This document shows, in pieces, positions 51,081 to 60,117 of a stretch of 64,000 nt of DNA. The stretch's first letter is position 1. Every line of letters begins with the position of its first letter. The translations under genes were made by a program, and so were the position numbers. Below the pieces are notes generated by a model. That model worked only from the letters and a program-made list of their open reading frames with translations, had not been told where the DNA came from and searched no databases. This stretch comes from Candidatus Chloroploca sp. Khr17 (GTDB taxonomy: Bacteria > Chloroflexota > Chloroflexia > Chloroflexales > Chloroflexaceae): NCBI RefSeq assembly GCF_004138165.1, contig NZ_RYFF01000001.1, positions 310,001-374,000 of the forward strand. Reading direction: 5' to 3'.

Positions 51081-51772
51081 CGCTCGCCTCCGTCTTCAAG
51101 GGTATGCCGGTGCCGCTGCAGGCCCAGAGGCACCGTTGGCGCAACATCGCGGAGCTGATAGTTCACCTCGCGCCCGGTGACCACCCGCAGCACCCAGCGG
51201 CTAATCGCCGTCGTCGGCCCGGCGGCGAACCAGCGCAGCACCTGGAAGATCAGCCAGCCCCCGACCGTGCTGATAGCCGCCTGCGTGAAGGACAACCCAT
51301 ACCCAACGCTCATCGCGACCGTGGTCGTCAGCAGGCTCAAACCCTGAAGCAGCGCCAGGATGGCCGGGCCAAGGTAGGGGATGAAGCCGAGGAAGGCGAA
51401 GAGCAGCGGGATGTAGCCGAGCGCCACCGCCACGACGACGACCCTGGGCTCTGCCGCAGCCTCCGGGAAGATCTGGCCGAGCACCACAGCGATCGAGAGC
51501 GTCCAGACGATCCCACCAGCCACATAGGTCAGGGCGGTGAGCAGCAGAACGATGAAGAAGGGTCGGCGCCCAACCTTGTTGAGGAAGAGCGTCACCGCAC
51601 GGGTGCCGTAGGTCTCGGACAGGCCGGCCAGGAAGAAGATGCCGTAGATGACTGGCAGGATCAGGTAGGCGTCGGCGACCTCGAGCACGTTCCCCTGGTA
51701 GCTGGTCACACTCGTGGTGATCGACCAGAGGGCGAGCAGGGCTTGAAAGAGCGGGCGCAGGTCGAATGGCAT
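51077..51772 (-). CDS. Yip1-domain membrane protein
   Basis: 231 residues, five membrane helices with ILPVIYGIFFLAGLSETYGT, IVLLLTALTYVAGGIVWTLS and LAFLGFIPYLGPAILALLQG-type stretches typical of Yip1. The last 40 residues are soluble and basic. It is five bases from the neighbouring hydrolase gene and overlaps the next one, so it is part of one transcript. Confidence 0.72.
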   Translation of the reverse strand: MPFDLRPLFQALLALWSITTSVTSYQGNVLEVADAYLILPVIYGIFFLAGLSETYGTRAVTLFLNKVGRRPFFIVLLLTALTYVAGGIVWTLSIAVVLGQIFPEAAAEPRVVVVAVALGYIPLLFAFLGFIPYLGPAILALLQGLSLLTTTVAMSVGYGLSFTQAAISTVGGWLIFQVLRWFAAGPTTAISRWVLRVVTGREVNYQLRDVAPTVPLGLQRHRHTLEDGGER

Positions 51773-51777
51773 AGGCC

Positions 51778-52767
51778 TTACCTCCGCTCGATCAAGTGCT
51801 GTAAGACCGGGTAGACCAGATCGGGTTTGGCCGTCTTCTGGAGCGGGTCAATGATATCGTGGCCCAACTGATCCTCGACGCGAAAGACATACTCGTCGAC
51901 GGTTGTGCGTCCGTGACTGCGCCAGCGCCGACCGAGCAGATCCACCAACTGGTGGTTGATCACAAAGTCAGCGGGGTTATTCACCAGCACGATCTCCGGC
52001 GCGGCGGGGGCCGTGTGCCGCGCCTCGCGCAGCACCCCCTCGCCGAGCAGCATCAACTCGCCCAGGCTACGCGAGGACTTGCGCACGTAGTTGTGTGCGG
52101 GCTTCTCGGCCAGCTCCTTCGCGCTGTCTTCCAGCATCAGGTTGGGCATGCGTACGAGCAGGTTACGGATCATGGCCTGGTAGGGCACGGCAAAACTACT
52201 GACCCCGAGGAAAGGCGCGGCAATGATTACCCTGGCAGCCTCGGGGCGGTGCTGTGCGATCCAGGCCGCCACCAGGCCGCCTGCCGAAAGGCCGAAGACG
52301 GTCACGCGCCGGCCCAGGCCCACGGCGATGTCCATCGTTTCGTCGCCAAAAGCGGCTAACTCGTCGGCCCGTAGCCCCGCAAGGGCGGTCGTACGCCGGT
52401 CGGCGAGTCCGTTGCGCGGCAGACGCGGCACGAGCACCGTGTGGCCTGCAGCGTGCAGCCGCTTGCCAAAGGCGTCGAACTGCAGCGGGCAGTTGGTCAG
52501 GCCATGCAGCAACAGCACCACCGAGTCGGTCGGCCCGCCGTGATGCAGCAGGGCCGAATGGCATGCCGGATGCACGGCGTTGTTGTCACGGGCGCGTACC
52601 ACCTCGAAGCGCTCCAAGGCCGCGGCATAGGTCGTCGTGGGCCTGGGGGTTGAGCGCAGATGGCGGGTGCGAGGGGGCAGGCCAAGCGCCACACCCAGGC
52701 CGAGGGCGAGTCCGGCCCCACCGGCCAGGGTGAGCCGGCGCCATCGTGGTGTTCTTTCTTGCATCAT
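51778..52767 (-). CDS. alpha/beta hydrolase with N-terminal membrane anchor
   Basis: 329 residues. One N-terminal hydrophobic segment (LTLAGGAGLALGLGVALGLP) and a hydrolase domain with LLHGLTNCPLQFDAFGKRLH, nucleophile elbow GLSAGG, acid in NNPADFVI and histidine in QLGHDIIDPL. About 35-40% similar by eye to the 45248 protein over the hydrolase part (HGxTNCPxQF, PRLPRNGLADRxTTxLAGL). Probably an extracytoplasmic lipase/esterase (inference). Confidence 0.82.
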   Translation of the reverse strand: MMQERTPRWRRLTLAGGAGLALGLGVALGLPPRTRHLRSTPRPTTTYAAALERFEVVRARDNNAVHPACHSALLHHGGPTDSVVLLLHGLTNCPLQFDAFGKRLHAAGHTVLVPRLPRNGLADRRTTALAGLRADELAAFGDETMDIAVGLGRRVTVFGLSAGGLVAAWIAQHRPEAARVIIAAPFLGVSSFAVPYQAMIRNLLVRMPNLMLEDSAKELAEKPAHNYVRKSSRSLGELMLLGEGVLREARHTAPAAPEIVLVNNPADFVINHQLVDLLGRRWRSHGRTTVDEYVFRVEDQLGHDIIDPLQKTAKPDLVYPVLQHLIERR

Positions 52768-52861
52768 TTGTCCTCACTTGCCTGGCTATAAGAGACGAGC
52801 GTCAGAGGCAGGCGTCGGCCAGCACGATCGTCGATAGTGTTCTTGCGCAAAAGTCGGTTCG

Positions 52862-53326
52862 TTACGGCAGCGGGACGAAGTCCAGCGTGCCCCCGTCGGC
52901 CATCAACTCGATGACCAGGTCGTTGCCGTCGAAGCGGTAGAGCGCCGCGCTCGGCAGAAGCTTGAGCAACTTCTCGCTGTGCGAGTTCTCGCCGCATGCC
53001 GCCGCCGTCACCGGGCCGAGCGTAATCCTCAGTGCGCCGTCTGCGGCCTCGTAGGTACCGACGGCCTGGTTACAGTCGGCCTTGATCGCCAGGCTGCCGT
53101 CGGCGTTAAAGGTGAGGGTGTAGTCGGGCGTAGTGCTGATAGTCACAATGACCTCGGTCGGGCCGTTGTACGAGACCCACTGCCAGGTCTTCCCCTGGAG
53201 CGTCGGTGCCGCAGCGGCGGCGGTCGGCGCGGGCGCGGCGGTGGGCGTCGCGGTCTGAGCACCGCAGGCAGACACGAGCAGGGCGAACACGATCATACTC
53301 AGGATGCCAGTCAGACGGTTAAACAT
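52862..53326 (-). CDS. META-domain lipoprotein
   Basis: 154 residues from ATG 53326; the frame to 53443 has no RBS and begins before the signal. Lipobox LLVSACG, Ala/Pro/Thr linker, then a META domain with LQGKTWQWVSYNG, YTLTFNADGSLAIKADCNQA and GTYEAADGALRITLGP, as in HslJ-like proteins. It is an envelope stress or adhesion-type lipoprotein. First gene of the hydrolase/Yip1/P-ATPase cluster, 94 bases before the next gene. Confidence 0.85.
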   Translation of the reverse strand: MFNRLTGILSMIVFALLVSACGAQTATPTAAPAPTAAAAAPTLQGKTWQWVSYNGPTEVIVTISTTPDYTLTFNADGSLAIKADCNQAVGTYEAADGALRITLGPVTAAACGENSHSEKLLKLLPSAALYRFDGNDLVIELMADGGTLDFVPLP

Positions 53327-53467
53327 AGTAGGTATCCTTACGCGCACATTGCGTCCACTCCTCGGGCGTGAAGTCGGTCTTGGTTGCCATGGGGAAACTC
53401 CTGTGGATAGCGGGCCTGTTGGCCCATTACGTTGGTCGCGCAATCGCTCAACCCTCTGCGGCTATTA

Positions 53468-54391
53468 CTACCTTTTTCTTTTGCTGTTTTGTGCCAGCGA
53501 AGCTGGCAGAAAACAGCAAAAGAAAAAATTACTATCGGCTACTGGCCCATCAAAGTAGAAGAGATCTGAGAAGAGAGCGCCGTCGTAGGGCTTGCGGGTG
53601 TCTGTGGGGAAGAGCTGGGCCGTAAGTGCGAACATGCTGCCGTCCTGGCTGAAGGCGGCGTGCTCGACGCGTGTTCCGGGCGTGAGGGTCACCACCGGCC
53701 GGGACTCGCCCGTCTCACGGTCGCGAACCACGAGGCTCGAGAACAGGGTGATCGCCCCGATCCCGCTCTGGGCGAGCGGGTCAAACGCCTGGGCCAGTTC
53801 GATGATCGCGCTGGCGCGGGCGGCGCGCTGGGCGACCGAGTCGCCCGCAGCGGGCAACTCGGCGTAGAGCACGCGGCGCCCATTAGGCGACACAAGCACC
53901 GGGAAACCGGCCTCAAGGCCAACAGAGGTCGCGTCGCTGGCGCCGCTACGGCGATCGCCGGTGACCAGGTACGGCATACTGCTCCCGTCACCTGCGTAGG
54001 TCGCGTACTGAGCAAAGGTGTCGCTGTTCAGCCAGAAGTAGTTCGAGAGCGGCTGCCAGCCGGGATCTACGTTGAACCTGATGATGCTCCCGTCATTCAC
54101 ATTGAGGAAGTTCGTCGTCTGAGCCTTCACCAGCACCGTCTGGTCGTCAGGGCTGACCGGGCTCACCACCCGGTGCAAGCTGCCGGGCGTGCTGAAGACT
54201 AGCTCGCGGATCTTGCGCACCTCGTCGGCGGGCAGCAGGTTTGGGATAGCCACCTGTGTGCCGTCCACCAGATAGATGTTGCTGCCCTGGTGGGTTACAG
54301 CCGGGTTGGGACCCTGGGCGAGGGCTTGCGCACTCGTCGTTACCAGTAGGATCAGGGCAAGCAGGGCGAGCAGTGAGCCGTTGAGTTTCAT
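53468..54391 (-). pseudogene. truncated paralogue of the S9 peptidase (propeller half only)
   Basis: 307 residues from ATG 54391 with a signal peptide (LLALLALILLVTTSAQALAQ). It follows the N-terminus of the 54563 protein: GSNIYLVDGTQVAIPNLLPA, SPVSPDDQTVLV, FWLNSDTFAQYATYAG, FPVLVSPNGRRVLY and AFSQDGSMFALTAQ. The catalytic domain is absent. The last 20 codons (FFFCCFLPASLAQNSKRKR) are made entirely by the hairpin at 53473-53527. It may be a secreted propeller protein, but the ending looks like a break. Confidence 0.75.
53473..53527. terminator. 26-bp hairpin within the 3' end of the truncated gene
   Basis: 53473-53498 pairs with 53502-53527 (one mismatch), loop GAA. TTTTTCTTTTGCTGTTTT and its complement give strong T-runs both ways. 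The reading frame of the truncated paralogue continues through the whole structure to TAG at 53468. Confidence 0.75.
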
Positions 54392-54562
54392 CGATCTCTC
54401 CTTGCATCGCTTGTTTTCTCTTGCCTGACTGCCAGTCACGGGACACTCGAACCCGAGCGCCCCGTGATGCGGTCGTGATCGTGATGTCGGCAGATCCGAG
54501 GGTCGCGCCCCTAATAATCGCTCCCTGAGCAGCAGCGCGCGAAGCTCGAGGCACCTATTGCA

Positions 54563-56854
54563 TCATCTCATCAAATAGGTGCGGAACCAGATGATCTGCT
54601 CCTGGGCACCGTAGAGCTCGTAGGGCGGGATCGCGACGAAGCCGTGGGGGGCGTCCTGGAACTTCATCAACTTGGCTGGCACCCCGTTGTTGATGACCTC
54701 GAGCATGAAGTTCTCCATCACGGTGACTGGCAAGAAGTCAGCGGTGCCGTGGAAGGCCAGCAGCGGCGTGCGCACCTTGTCGGCGTTGTAGGACGGCGAG
54801 TCCTGCGCGTACTCGGCCAGGGCCGCCTGCGGCGGAAGCCCCTGTAAGACTGGCATGGCGGTGGCGTAGCCGCGGCTCCATTCGGTCACTGCGTCGCTGA
54901 TTGTACACATCGTGTGGGCGGCGTTGTAGGTGGTGGGATGGCGTATGATGCTCTGGGTGGTGAAGTAACCGCCGTAGGAGCAGCCGGTGATGCCGACCTT
55001 GCTCGCCCAGCCGCGTGCCCGCATCTGTCCGACAATCTCGTTCATCGCGTCGATGTCGATCTGCCCGAAGTTCGCCCCGTCGGACAGGGCCTCGAAGCGC
55101 TCGGGGCCGATCCCGTAGCGCCCGTAGAGCGGCACCACCAGCAGCCCAAAGCCGAAGTTCGGCAACAGACCAAACGGGCTCTCGATAAGGGCGAGCCACT
55201 GATTCTTGACGTGCGTGCGCGGGCCACCTTCCTGCCAGACGATGATCGGCAGGTTCTTCGGCGGGAAGGGCGCGTCGGCGGGCAGGATCAGCACACCGCT
55301 GTGGGTCGAGCCATCGCCCAGAGTGAACGAGACCGGCTGTTGCTTCGTCTGGCTGAACTGGCGCGCCGCCTCGTTGAGCCAGGTGATCCGAGCAAAGGCG
55401 GTGCCGTCCCATTTCATGCGGTAGAGATCGACCGGATCAGTGAACGAGGTGTACATAAAGACGATCTCGCGGGAGCGGTTCGTCGGCGTGACACCGGCGA
55501 AGGTGCCGGCTCGGTCGGCAATCGTGCGCAGCTCGCCCGAGCGCCAGTTGTAGTAGTGCGGGTGGTCGTTGAGGCGGTAGTGGCTCTGAATGAGCAACTC
55601 GTCCGGCGAGACGAAGCTGGCGGTCATATCAATGTCGGATATCTCGATGCGATCAACACGACGGATCTCGCGCAAGTTGCTGTCCAGGAGGCGCAGGCTA
55701 GACCCGGAGCGACTGGCGGAGGCGTACACCGGGTAGCGCCGGCCGAGCAGTCGCGACGGCTGCTGCATCGTCACCGCCAACGTCTGGTTATCGGGGCTCC
55801 AGCTCACGCCGTGGTAGATCGCGCCGTCGCCGTCGGCCGCGCGCAGGGTCTTGACCTCGCCGCTGGCGAAGTCGAGCGTGATCAACTGGTTGCCCTGCAG
55901 CCAGGGGTTCTGCGCCGGGGGCAAGTTGCCGGTCGCGTCGCGGTAGCCGAACTCCGAAATGCGGGCGCCGTCAAAGCCGCGGTCCGGGTCAACGTCGCCC
56001 CGCTCCACCGTCAGGGCGAACTTGCTACCGTCCTGGCTGAAACTCAGCTCACCGGGTGCCGAGCCGGCCGGAAGCGTGGTGACCGGGCGCGCCTCGCCGG
56101 TCTCGGTGTCCACGACGGTCAGGCGCGTGTTCACATTGAACACCTCCGAGGCCACCGCGCCCGCTGGGATCGGGTTAAACAGCGCCGCAAAGTCGGCCAG
56201 GGCGCGGGCGCGCGAGCCAGTCGGCAGCCGGGCGGCGACGCTCAACGCGGTTGGCAGCGGGGCGGCCTGTACGCTGCCACCCGGTGCCGGTGCGGTCAGC
56301 GCCTGGCTGGTCTGCGGCGGTGCTGCAAAGAGCACCTTGCGCCCGTTCGCCGAGACGAGCACGGGGAAGCCGAAGCCAGCGGGCACGGCCGCGAGCACCT
56401 GGCCCAAGCCCGTGCGCCGGTCGGCTCCGTACAGGATCGGCTGAAGATCGGGGAGCGTCACGCCGTATGAGGCGAGCGTCTCGTCGTTGAGCCAGAACCA
56501 GTTGGAGAGCTGCGCGTAGTTTGGTGCCTGCGGGAACGGTACCGTTTTTCCGTCGCGAATGTTCGTGAAGCCAAACCCGCTCGATGTCGCCACCAGGATG
56601 GTCTGGTCGTCGGGGCTGACTGGGCTGAGGATCACGAAGAAGGCGCCCGGAGCGATGCGCTGCAACGTGGCGATCTTCTGCACCTCTTCGGCGGGCAGCA
56701 GGTTGGGGATCTGCGCCTGCGTGCCGTCCACCAGATAGATGTTGTTGCCGAGGTCGGTCACAGTGGGGTTGCCGCCCTGGGCGCGAGCTGGCGCGCTCGT
56801 TGTTACAAGCAGGATCAGGGCGAACAGAGCAAACAGTGGGGCCTTGAAATGCAT
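54563..56854 (-). CDS. S9-family (prolyl oligopeptidase-like) secreted peptidase
   Basis: 763 residues with signal peptide (FALFALILLVTTSAPARAQ). N-terminal beta-propeller (about 30-480) and C-terminal alpha/beta-hydrolase domain with catalytic Ser in GITGCSYGGYFTT (about 627), Asp in FHGTADFLPV (about 702) and His in DAPHGFVAIP (about 739). VIVWQEGGPRTHVKNQW-type and GRYGIGPERFEAL segments fit the acylaminoacyl/dipeptidyl peptidase group. Extracytoplasmic peptide hydrolysis is likely. Upstream partner of the truncated copy. Confidence 0.92.
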   Translation of the reverse strand: MHFKAPLFALFALILLVTTSAPARAQGGNPTVTDLGNNIYLVDGTQAQIPNLLPAEEVQKIATLQRIAPGAFFVILSPVSPDDQTILVATSSGFGFTNIRDGKTVPFPQAPNYAQLSNWFWLNDETLASYGVTLPDLQPILYGADRRTGLGQVLAAVPAGFGFPVLVSANGRKVLFAAPPQTSQALTAPAPGGSVQAAPLPTALSVAARLPTGSRARALADFAALFNPIPAGAVASEVFNVNTRLTVVDTETGEARPVTTLPAGSAPGELSFSQDGSKFALTVERGDVDPDRGFDGARISEFGYRDATGNLPPAQNPWLQGNQLITLDFASGEVKTLRAADGDGAIYHGVSWSPDNQTLAVTMQQPSRLLGRRYPVYASASRSGSSLRLLDSNLREIRRVDRIEISDIDMTASFVSPDELLIQSHYRLNDHPHYYNWRSGELRTIADRAGTFAGVTPTNRSREIVFMYTSFTDPVDLYRMKWDGTAFARITWLNEAARQFSQTKQQPVSFTLGDGSTHSGVLILPADAPFPPKNLPIIVWQEGGPRTHVKNQWLALIESPFGLLPNFGFGLLVVPLYGRYGIGPERFEALSDGANFGQIDIDAMNEIVGQMRARGWASKVGITGCSYGGYFTTQSIIRHPTTYNAAHTMCTISDAVTEWSRGYATAMPVLQGLPPQAALAEYAQDSPSYNADKVRTPLLAFHGTADFLPVTVMENFMLEVINNGVPAKLMKFQDAPHGFVAIPPYELYGAQEQIIWFRTYLMR

Positions 56855-56987
56855 CAGTCTCTCCTTTGCTACTCCATTAGGTACATGTTGCTGACGAACT
56901 CGGTCATGGCGGGAAGCCGCAGGTCGGTTCCTACCTGTCCTGCGGCTCCATACGGCATCACGCTACAAACATGCGCCGCATCGATCC

Positions 56988-59069
56988 CTACTGGGTCTCC
57001 TGGTTTAGCAACTCGATCGCTGCATCAAGCAGAGGGTCGCCGCCTGCCAACTGGGCTGCGAGGAACTGCTCGGTGATCGGCACAAGCAGATCCGGCTGCA
57101 CACCCCTCCCCTCGATGTTCGGCTCCTGCGAGTCGGGCCAGGTGGTGCGCTGCTTGGTGTACGCGAAGCCAAGACCACCGGGCATCGGGATCGTCTCGGG
57201 ATTGCCGCCGCCGCCCGCGCTCGGCGTCGCGCCTACAATCAAGGCCCGTTCGTGGAACTGCAGATCCTGTGAGAAATACTCGCCAGAACTGCCCGTCCGA
57301 TCGTCGATCAGCACCACCACTTTTCCGGTGTAGGTGAGGTCGGGGCGCAGCGAACTGCTGGGATAATCGGGGTCGGCGCGCAGTACGAATAAGCCTTGCT
57401 GCTCGTCGTAGATGTAGGTGTCGTACCAGGACAGTCTGGCCGGCGCGTCGGGGGCGTACAGATACGAGCTCATCGTGCTGGCGAGGCTGACGCTGCCACC
57501 GCCGTTGCCGCGCATATCGATAATTATTCCCGGCAAACTCTTGATCTGGGCCAGAAAGTTCTCCCAGAAGGCGATCGTATAGCGCAGATTGTCGAAGTGG
57601 CGCCACTGGATGTAGCCGTAGCGATCCCCGACCAGATCGGAGCTTATGCTTTCCGTTGGGTATGTGTGGAGCACGGTGCCAGGCACGTATGCACCCGTTG
57701 TCAGACTGACGCTGCGCGTCTCGGCCTCACCCGGTTGGCGATACTCGACGCTGAAGATGGTGTCAGACGGCCCCAGGAAGGTGTAAAACTCCTTGGAGGA
57801 GCGAATCTTCTGTGGGGTCGCTGCGGTCTCGCGCAGCGTAAGCCCGTCGATCCAGTCGTTGATTGGCTGACCCTGAACACTGATGATCTCGGTGCCAAAT
57901 ACCCACCCAGCCGCCGCCGCTGGCCCAGCCGGGTCGACATAGTAGACGATCACCCGCCCGTCAGAGAGGGTCTTGACGCCGACACCCGCGTTGGTGTTGA
58001 ACGCGAGGCTATTCTTCTGGTTCGCCGCTGCGGCGATCTCCGGAGAAATGCCCATGCCAGTAACCCCGACGTGAAAGTCCCGCAACTCGAAAGCCAGTGC
58101 ATTCAGCGCGAGCAGATAGTCGCCAACGTCGTTCGCCGCATCGGCGGCCTCGATCCGTGGTAGATAGCGCTGGCGGATCTCCTCCCAATCGAGCGCGCGC
58201 AATTCGGTGTAGGCGTAGTGTATGCTCAGATGATCGATCAGCGAGTTAAAGCCCTCGGCCAGGCCCTGGTCGGCGAAGCTGACTAGTTCATTAGCGGCCG
58301 ACTCGCGCACGTCTATGCGCCCGAGGCGCGGGCGTGCGAAGCTTACTGTGCCATCGGATCCCAGGGTCGCCAGAGTGTAGCCAGCAGGCAGACCGACAGT
58401 CGGATCGTCGGCGGTAAAGTAGACCGCGTCAGGGCCAGATCCTGCGGGGAAGCCCTGGTCGGCATCGGGGGCATAGACCAGCAGCGTGCCCTCGCGTGCC
58501 GCTTGGGTGAGCGGGTCGGTCACGAGCGACTCGTAGCCGCCACGCTCGTAGGCCGAGACATACGAGTCGCCGACGAGCACGATCGATACGAGCATAGAGT
58601 AGACCTGCACGCCGCCATCATCGCGGCCATTGTTATCGAGGTCGACCGTCGGGCCGGCGGGTGCGATCGGTAGGCTAACACGATAGCTGGCGGGCGAGGG
58701 TGCGATCGGACTGGTCATCACACCGAGAACCTGGCCAGAGTTGTCGATGCCCTTGCCAAAATCGTTGACTAATTCACGCGAGATGTTGAAGAGCAGCGGC
58801 ACCGGCAGCGTATAGAAATCGGCGATCTGCGCGTTGGTGTAGCTCATTGCGCCTTCAATCGTCACCGGGCCGCCCTCGTCGGCGGTGATCGTGGCTGGCG
58901 TCAGCCCTGAGGTACTGGCAGGTGTAGGTACTATGGTCGGCGCATTGGCGGCCTGTGTGGGCGCGGCTGCCTCGGGGCTGGGCGTGGTTTCTAGCACGAG
59001 CGTGCTGTTTGTGCAAGCGCTAAGCAGCAGCGCAAGCACAACAAACCATATGATTCGTCGTTGCATCAT
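56988..59069 (-). CDS. S41-family (C-terminal processing) peptidase lipoprotein
   Basis: 693 residues from ATG 59069, preferred over 59087 for its spacing to GGAAAG. Lipobox LLLSACT and a Pro/Thr/Ala spacer, a unique N-terminal part (about 60-270), a PDZ-like section (GWVFGTEIISVQGQPINDWI), then the S41 core with IIDMRGNGGGSVSLAST and catalytic-serine segment VVLIDDRTGSSGEYFSQDLQ, and a late GGGGNPETIPMPGGLGFAY. Acts on envelope proteins. Single gene, upstream of S9 genes on the same strand. Confidence 0.9.
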   Translation of the reverse strand: MMQRRIIWFVVLALLLSACTNSTLVLETTPSPEAAAPTQAANAPTIVPTPASTSGLTPATITADEGGPVTIEGAMSYTNAQIADFYTLPVPLLFNISRELVNDFGKGIDNSGQVLGVMTSPIAPSPASYRVSLPIAPAGPTVDLDNNGRDDGGVQVYSMLVSIVLVGDSYVSAYERGGYESLVTDPLTQAAREGTLLVYAPDADQGFPAGSGPDAVYFTADDPTVGLPAGYTLATLGSDGTVSFARPRLGRIDVRESAANELVSFADQGLAEGFNSLIDHLSIHYAYTELRALDWEEIRQRYLPRIEAADAANDVGDYLLALNALAFELRDFHVGVTGMGISPEIAAAANQKNSLAFNTNAGVGVKTLSDGRVIVYYVDPAGPAAAAGWVFGTEIISVQGQPINDWIDGLTLRETAATPQKIRSSKEFYTFLGPSDTIFSVEYRQPGEAETRSVSLTTGAYVPGTVLHTYPTESISSDLVGDRYGYIQWRHFDNLRYTIAFWENFLAQIKSLPGIIIDMRGNGGGSVSLASTMSSYLYAPDAPARLSWYDTYIYDEQQGLFVLRADPDYPSSSLRPDLTYTGKVVVLIDDRTGSSGEYFSQDLQFHERALIVGATPSAGGGGNPETIPMPGGLGFAYTKQRTTWPDSQEPNIEGRGVQPDLLVPITEQFLAAQLAGGDPLLDAAIELLNQETQ

Positions 59070-59119
59070 CACAAGACTTTCCTTCATAAAGACTCTTTGG
59101 CAAGCTAGATAACCATTAT

Positions 59120-59255
59120 TTCAGATCCCACCGCCGCATACTAGCGACAGAGTGCTAGGGCTTGGGCAAACAAATGACCCCCTACATATGTAGGGGGCCG
59201 TAGGGGCGAAGCACTCGCCCGCGCACACGGTGCAGCTTTGGGGTGCCGCAGGGGG
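59120..59255. other. intergenic region with CCCCCTACA hairpin
   Basis: CCCCCTACATATGTAGGGGG at 59178-59197 is a 10-bp-arm perfect palindrome like the one at 44711-44730. No gene. Confidence 0.5.
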
Positions 59256-59412
59256 ACGGGGCGATTGCATCATACGAAACCGGAGACAACAAGACGCGCT
59301 ATCAGGGCACCCGCAAGGGGTGCCCCTACCGGCCGGGGGCCGGATCCGGTGTACGGGCACCCCTTGCGGGTGCCCTGGCGGGGTGCCTACACGCAAGATG
59401 CAATCGCCCTAG
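59256..59412 (+). repeat. MITE-like family A, copy 2
   Basis: 157 bp, ends GGGCGATTGCATC and GATGCAATCGCCC; the reverse complement of 33490-33643. GCAGGGGG occurs on both sides (59248-59255 and 59413-59420), an 8-bp target duplication. Confidence 0.8.
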
Positions 59413-59484
59413 GCAGGGGGCTGGTGCTTCGCCCCTTCGCTGCGCACGGTCGCGTTTTGGCTCCGGTTGGGGAAATCTGTGCGG

Positions 59485-60117
59485 CTACAACCGAAACAGA
59501 TGCTCACGCGCCACGACGGCCGCCTGCGTCCGGTTGTCAACCTGTAGTTTTAGCAGAATGTTGCTGACGTGCGCACGTACCGTGGCGACGCTGATGCTCA
59601 ACTGTTCAGCGATCACTTTGTTTGGCTTGCCCTCCACCAACAAGCGAAGCACGTCAAGCTCGCGCTCGGTAAACTGTTCGAGGTGAGGTGTGGTTGGCGC
59701 CGGACGCAACAAGGTGACCGCTAGTTCACGGGTCAGCACAAGGTTGCCCTGGTACACGCTGCGAATGGCCCGCACCAGTTCCTCGGGCTCTGAGTCCTTC
59801 AGCATATAGCCCATGGCACCAGCGTGCATCGCCGCAGCTACCCGTGCGCTCTCACCAAAACTGGCTAGAACAAGGATCTTTGCTTCCGGGTTCTCCTGTT
59901 TGATCAGCACAATCGCCTCGAGGCCGTCCATCTCTGGCATTAACATATCCATCACAATCACGTCGGGGGCGAGTGTGCGCGCCAAGGCAACCGCCTCGCG
60001 ACCGGTTCTGGCCTCGCCAACAATCTGCATTTGGTTCCGCGCCACCAGCATAGCCGCCAGTCCCTGACGGACAATGTGGTGATCGTCGGCAATCAGCACA
60101 CGGATCAGCGCGGTCAT
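59485..60117 (-). CDS. NarL/FixJ-family response regulator
   Basis: 210 residues. Receiver domain with VLIADDHHIVRQGLAAML, phosphoacceptor D in PDVIVMDMLMPEMDGLEAI and lysine in GYMLKDSEPEEL, then a LuxR-type HTH (FTERELDVLRLLVEGKPNKV, ATVRAHVSNILLKLQV). Its ATG overlaps the stop of the kinase gene by four bases, so the two form a two-component pair. Confidence 0.96.
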   Translation of the reverse strand: MTALIRVLIADDHHIVRQGLAAMLVARNQMQIVGEARTGREAVALARTLAPDVIVMDMLMPEMDGLEAIVLIKQENPEAKILVLASFGESARVAAAMHAGAMGYMLKDSEPEELVRAIRSVYQGNLVLTRELAVTLLRPAPTTPHLEQFTERELDVLRLLVEGKPNKVIAEQLSISVATVRAHVSNILLKLQVDNRTQAAVVAREHLFRL

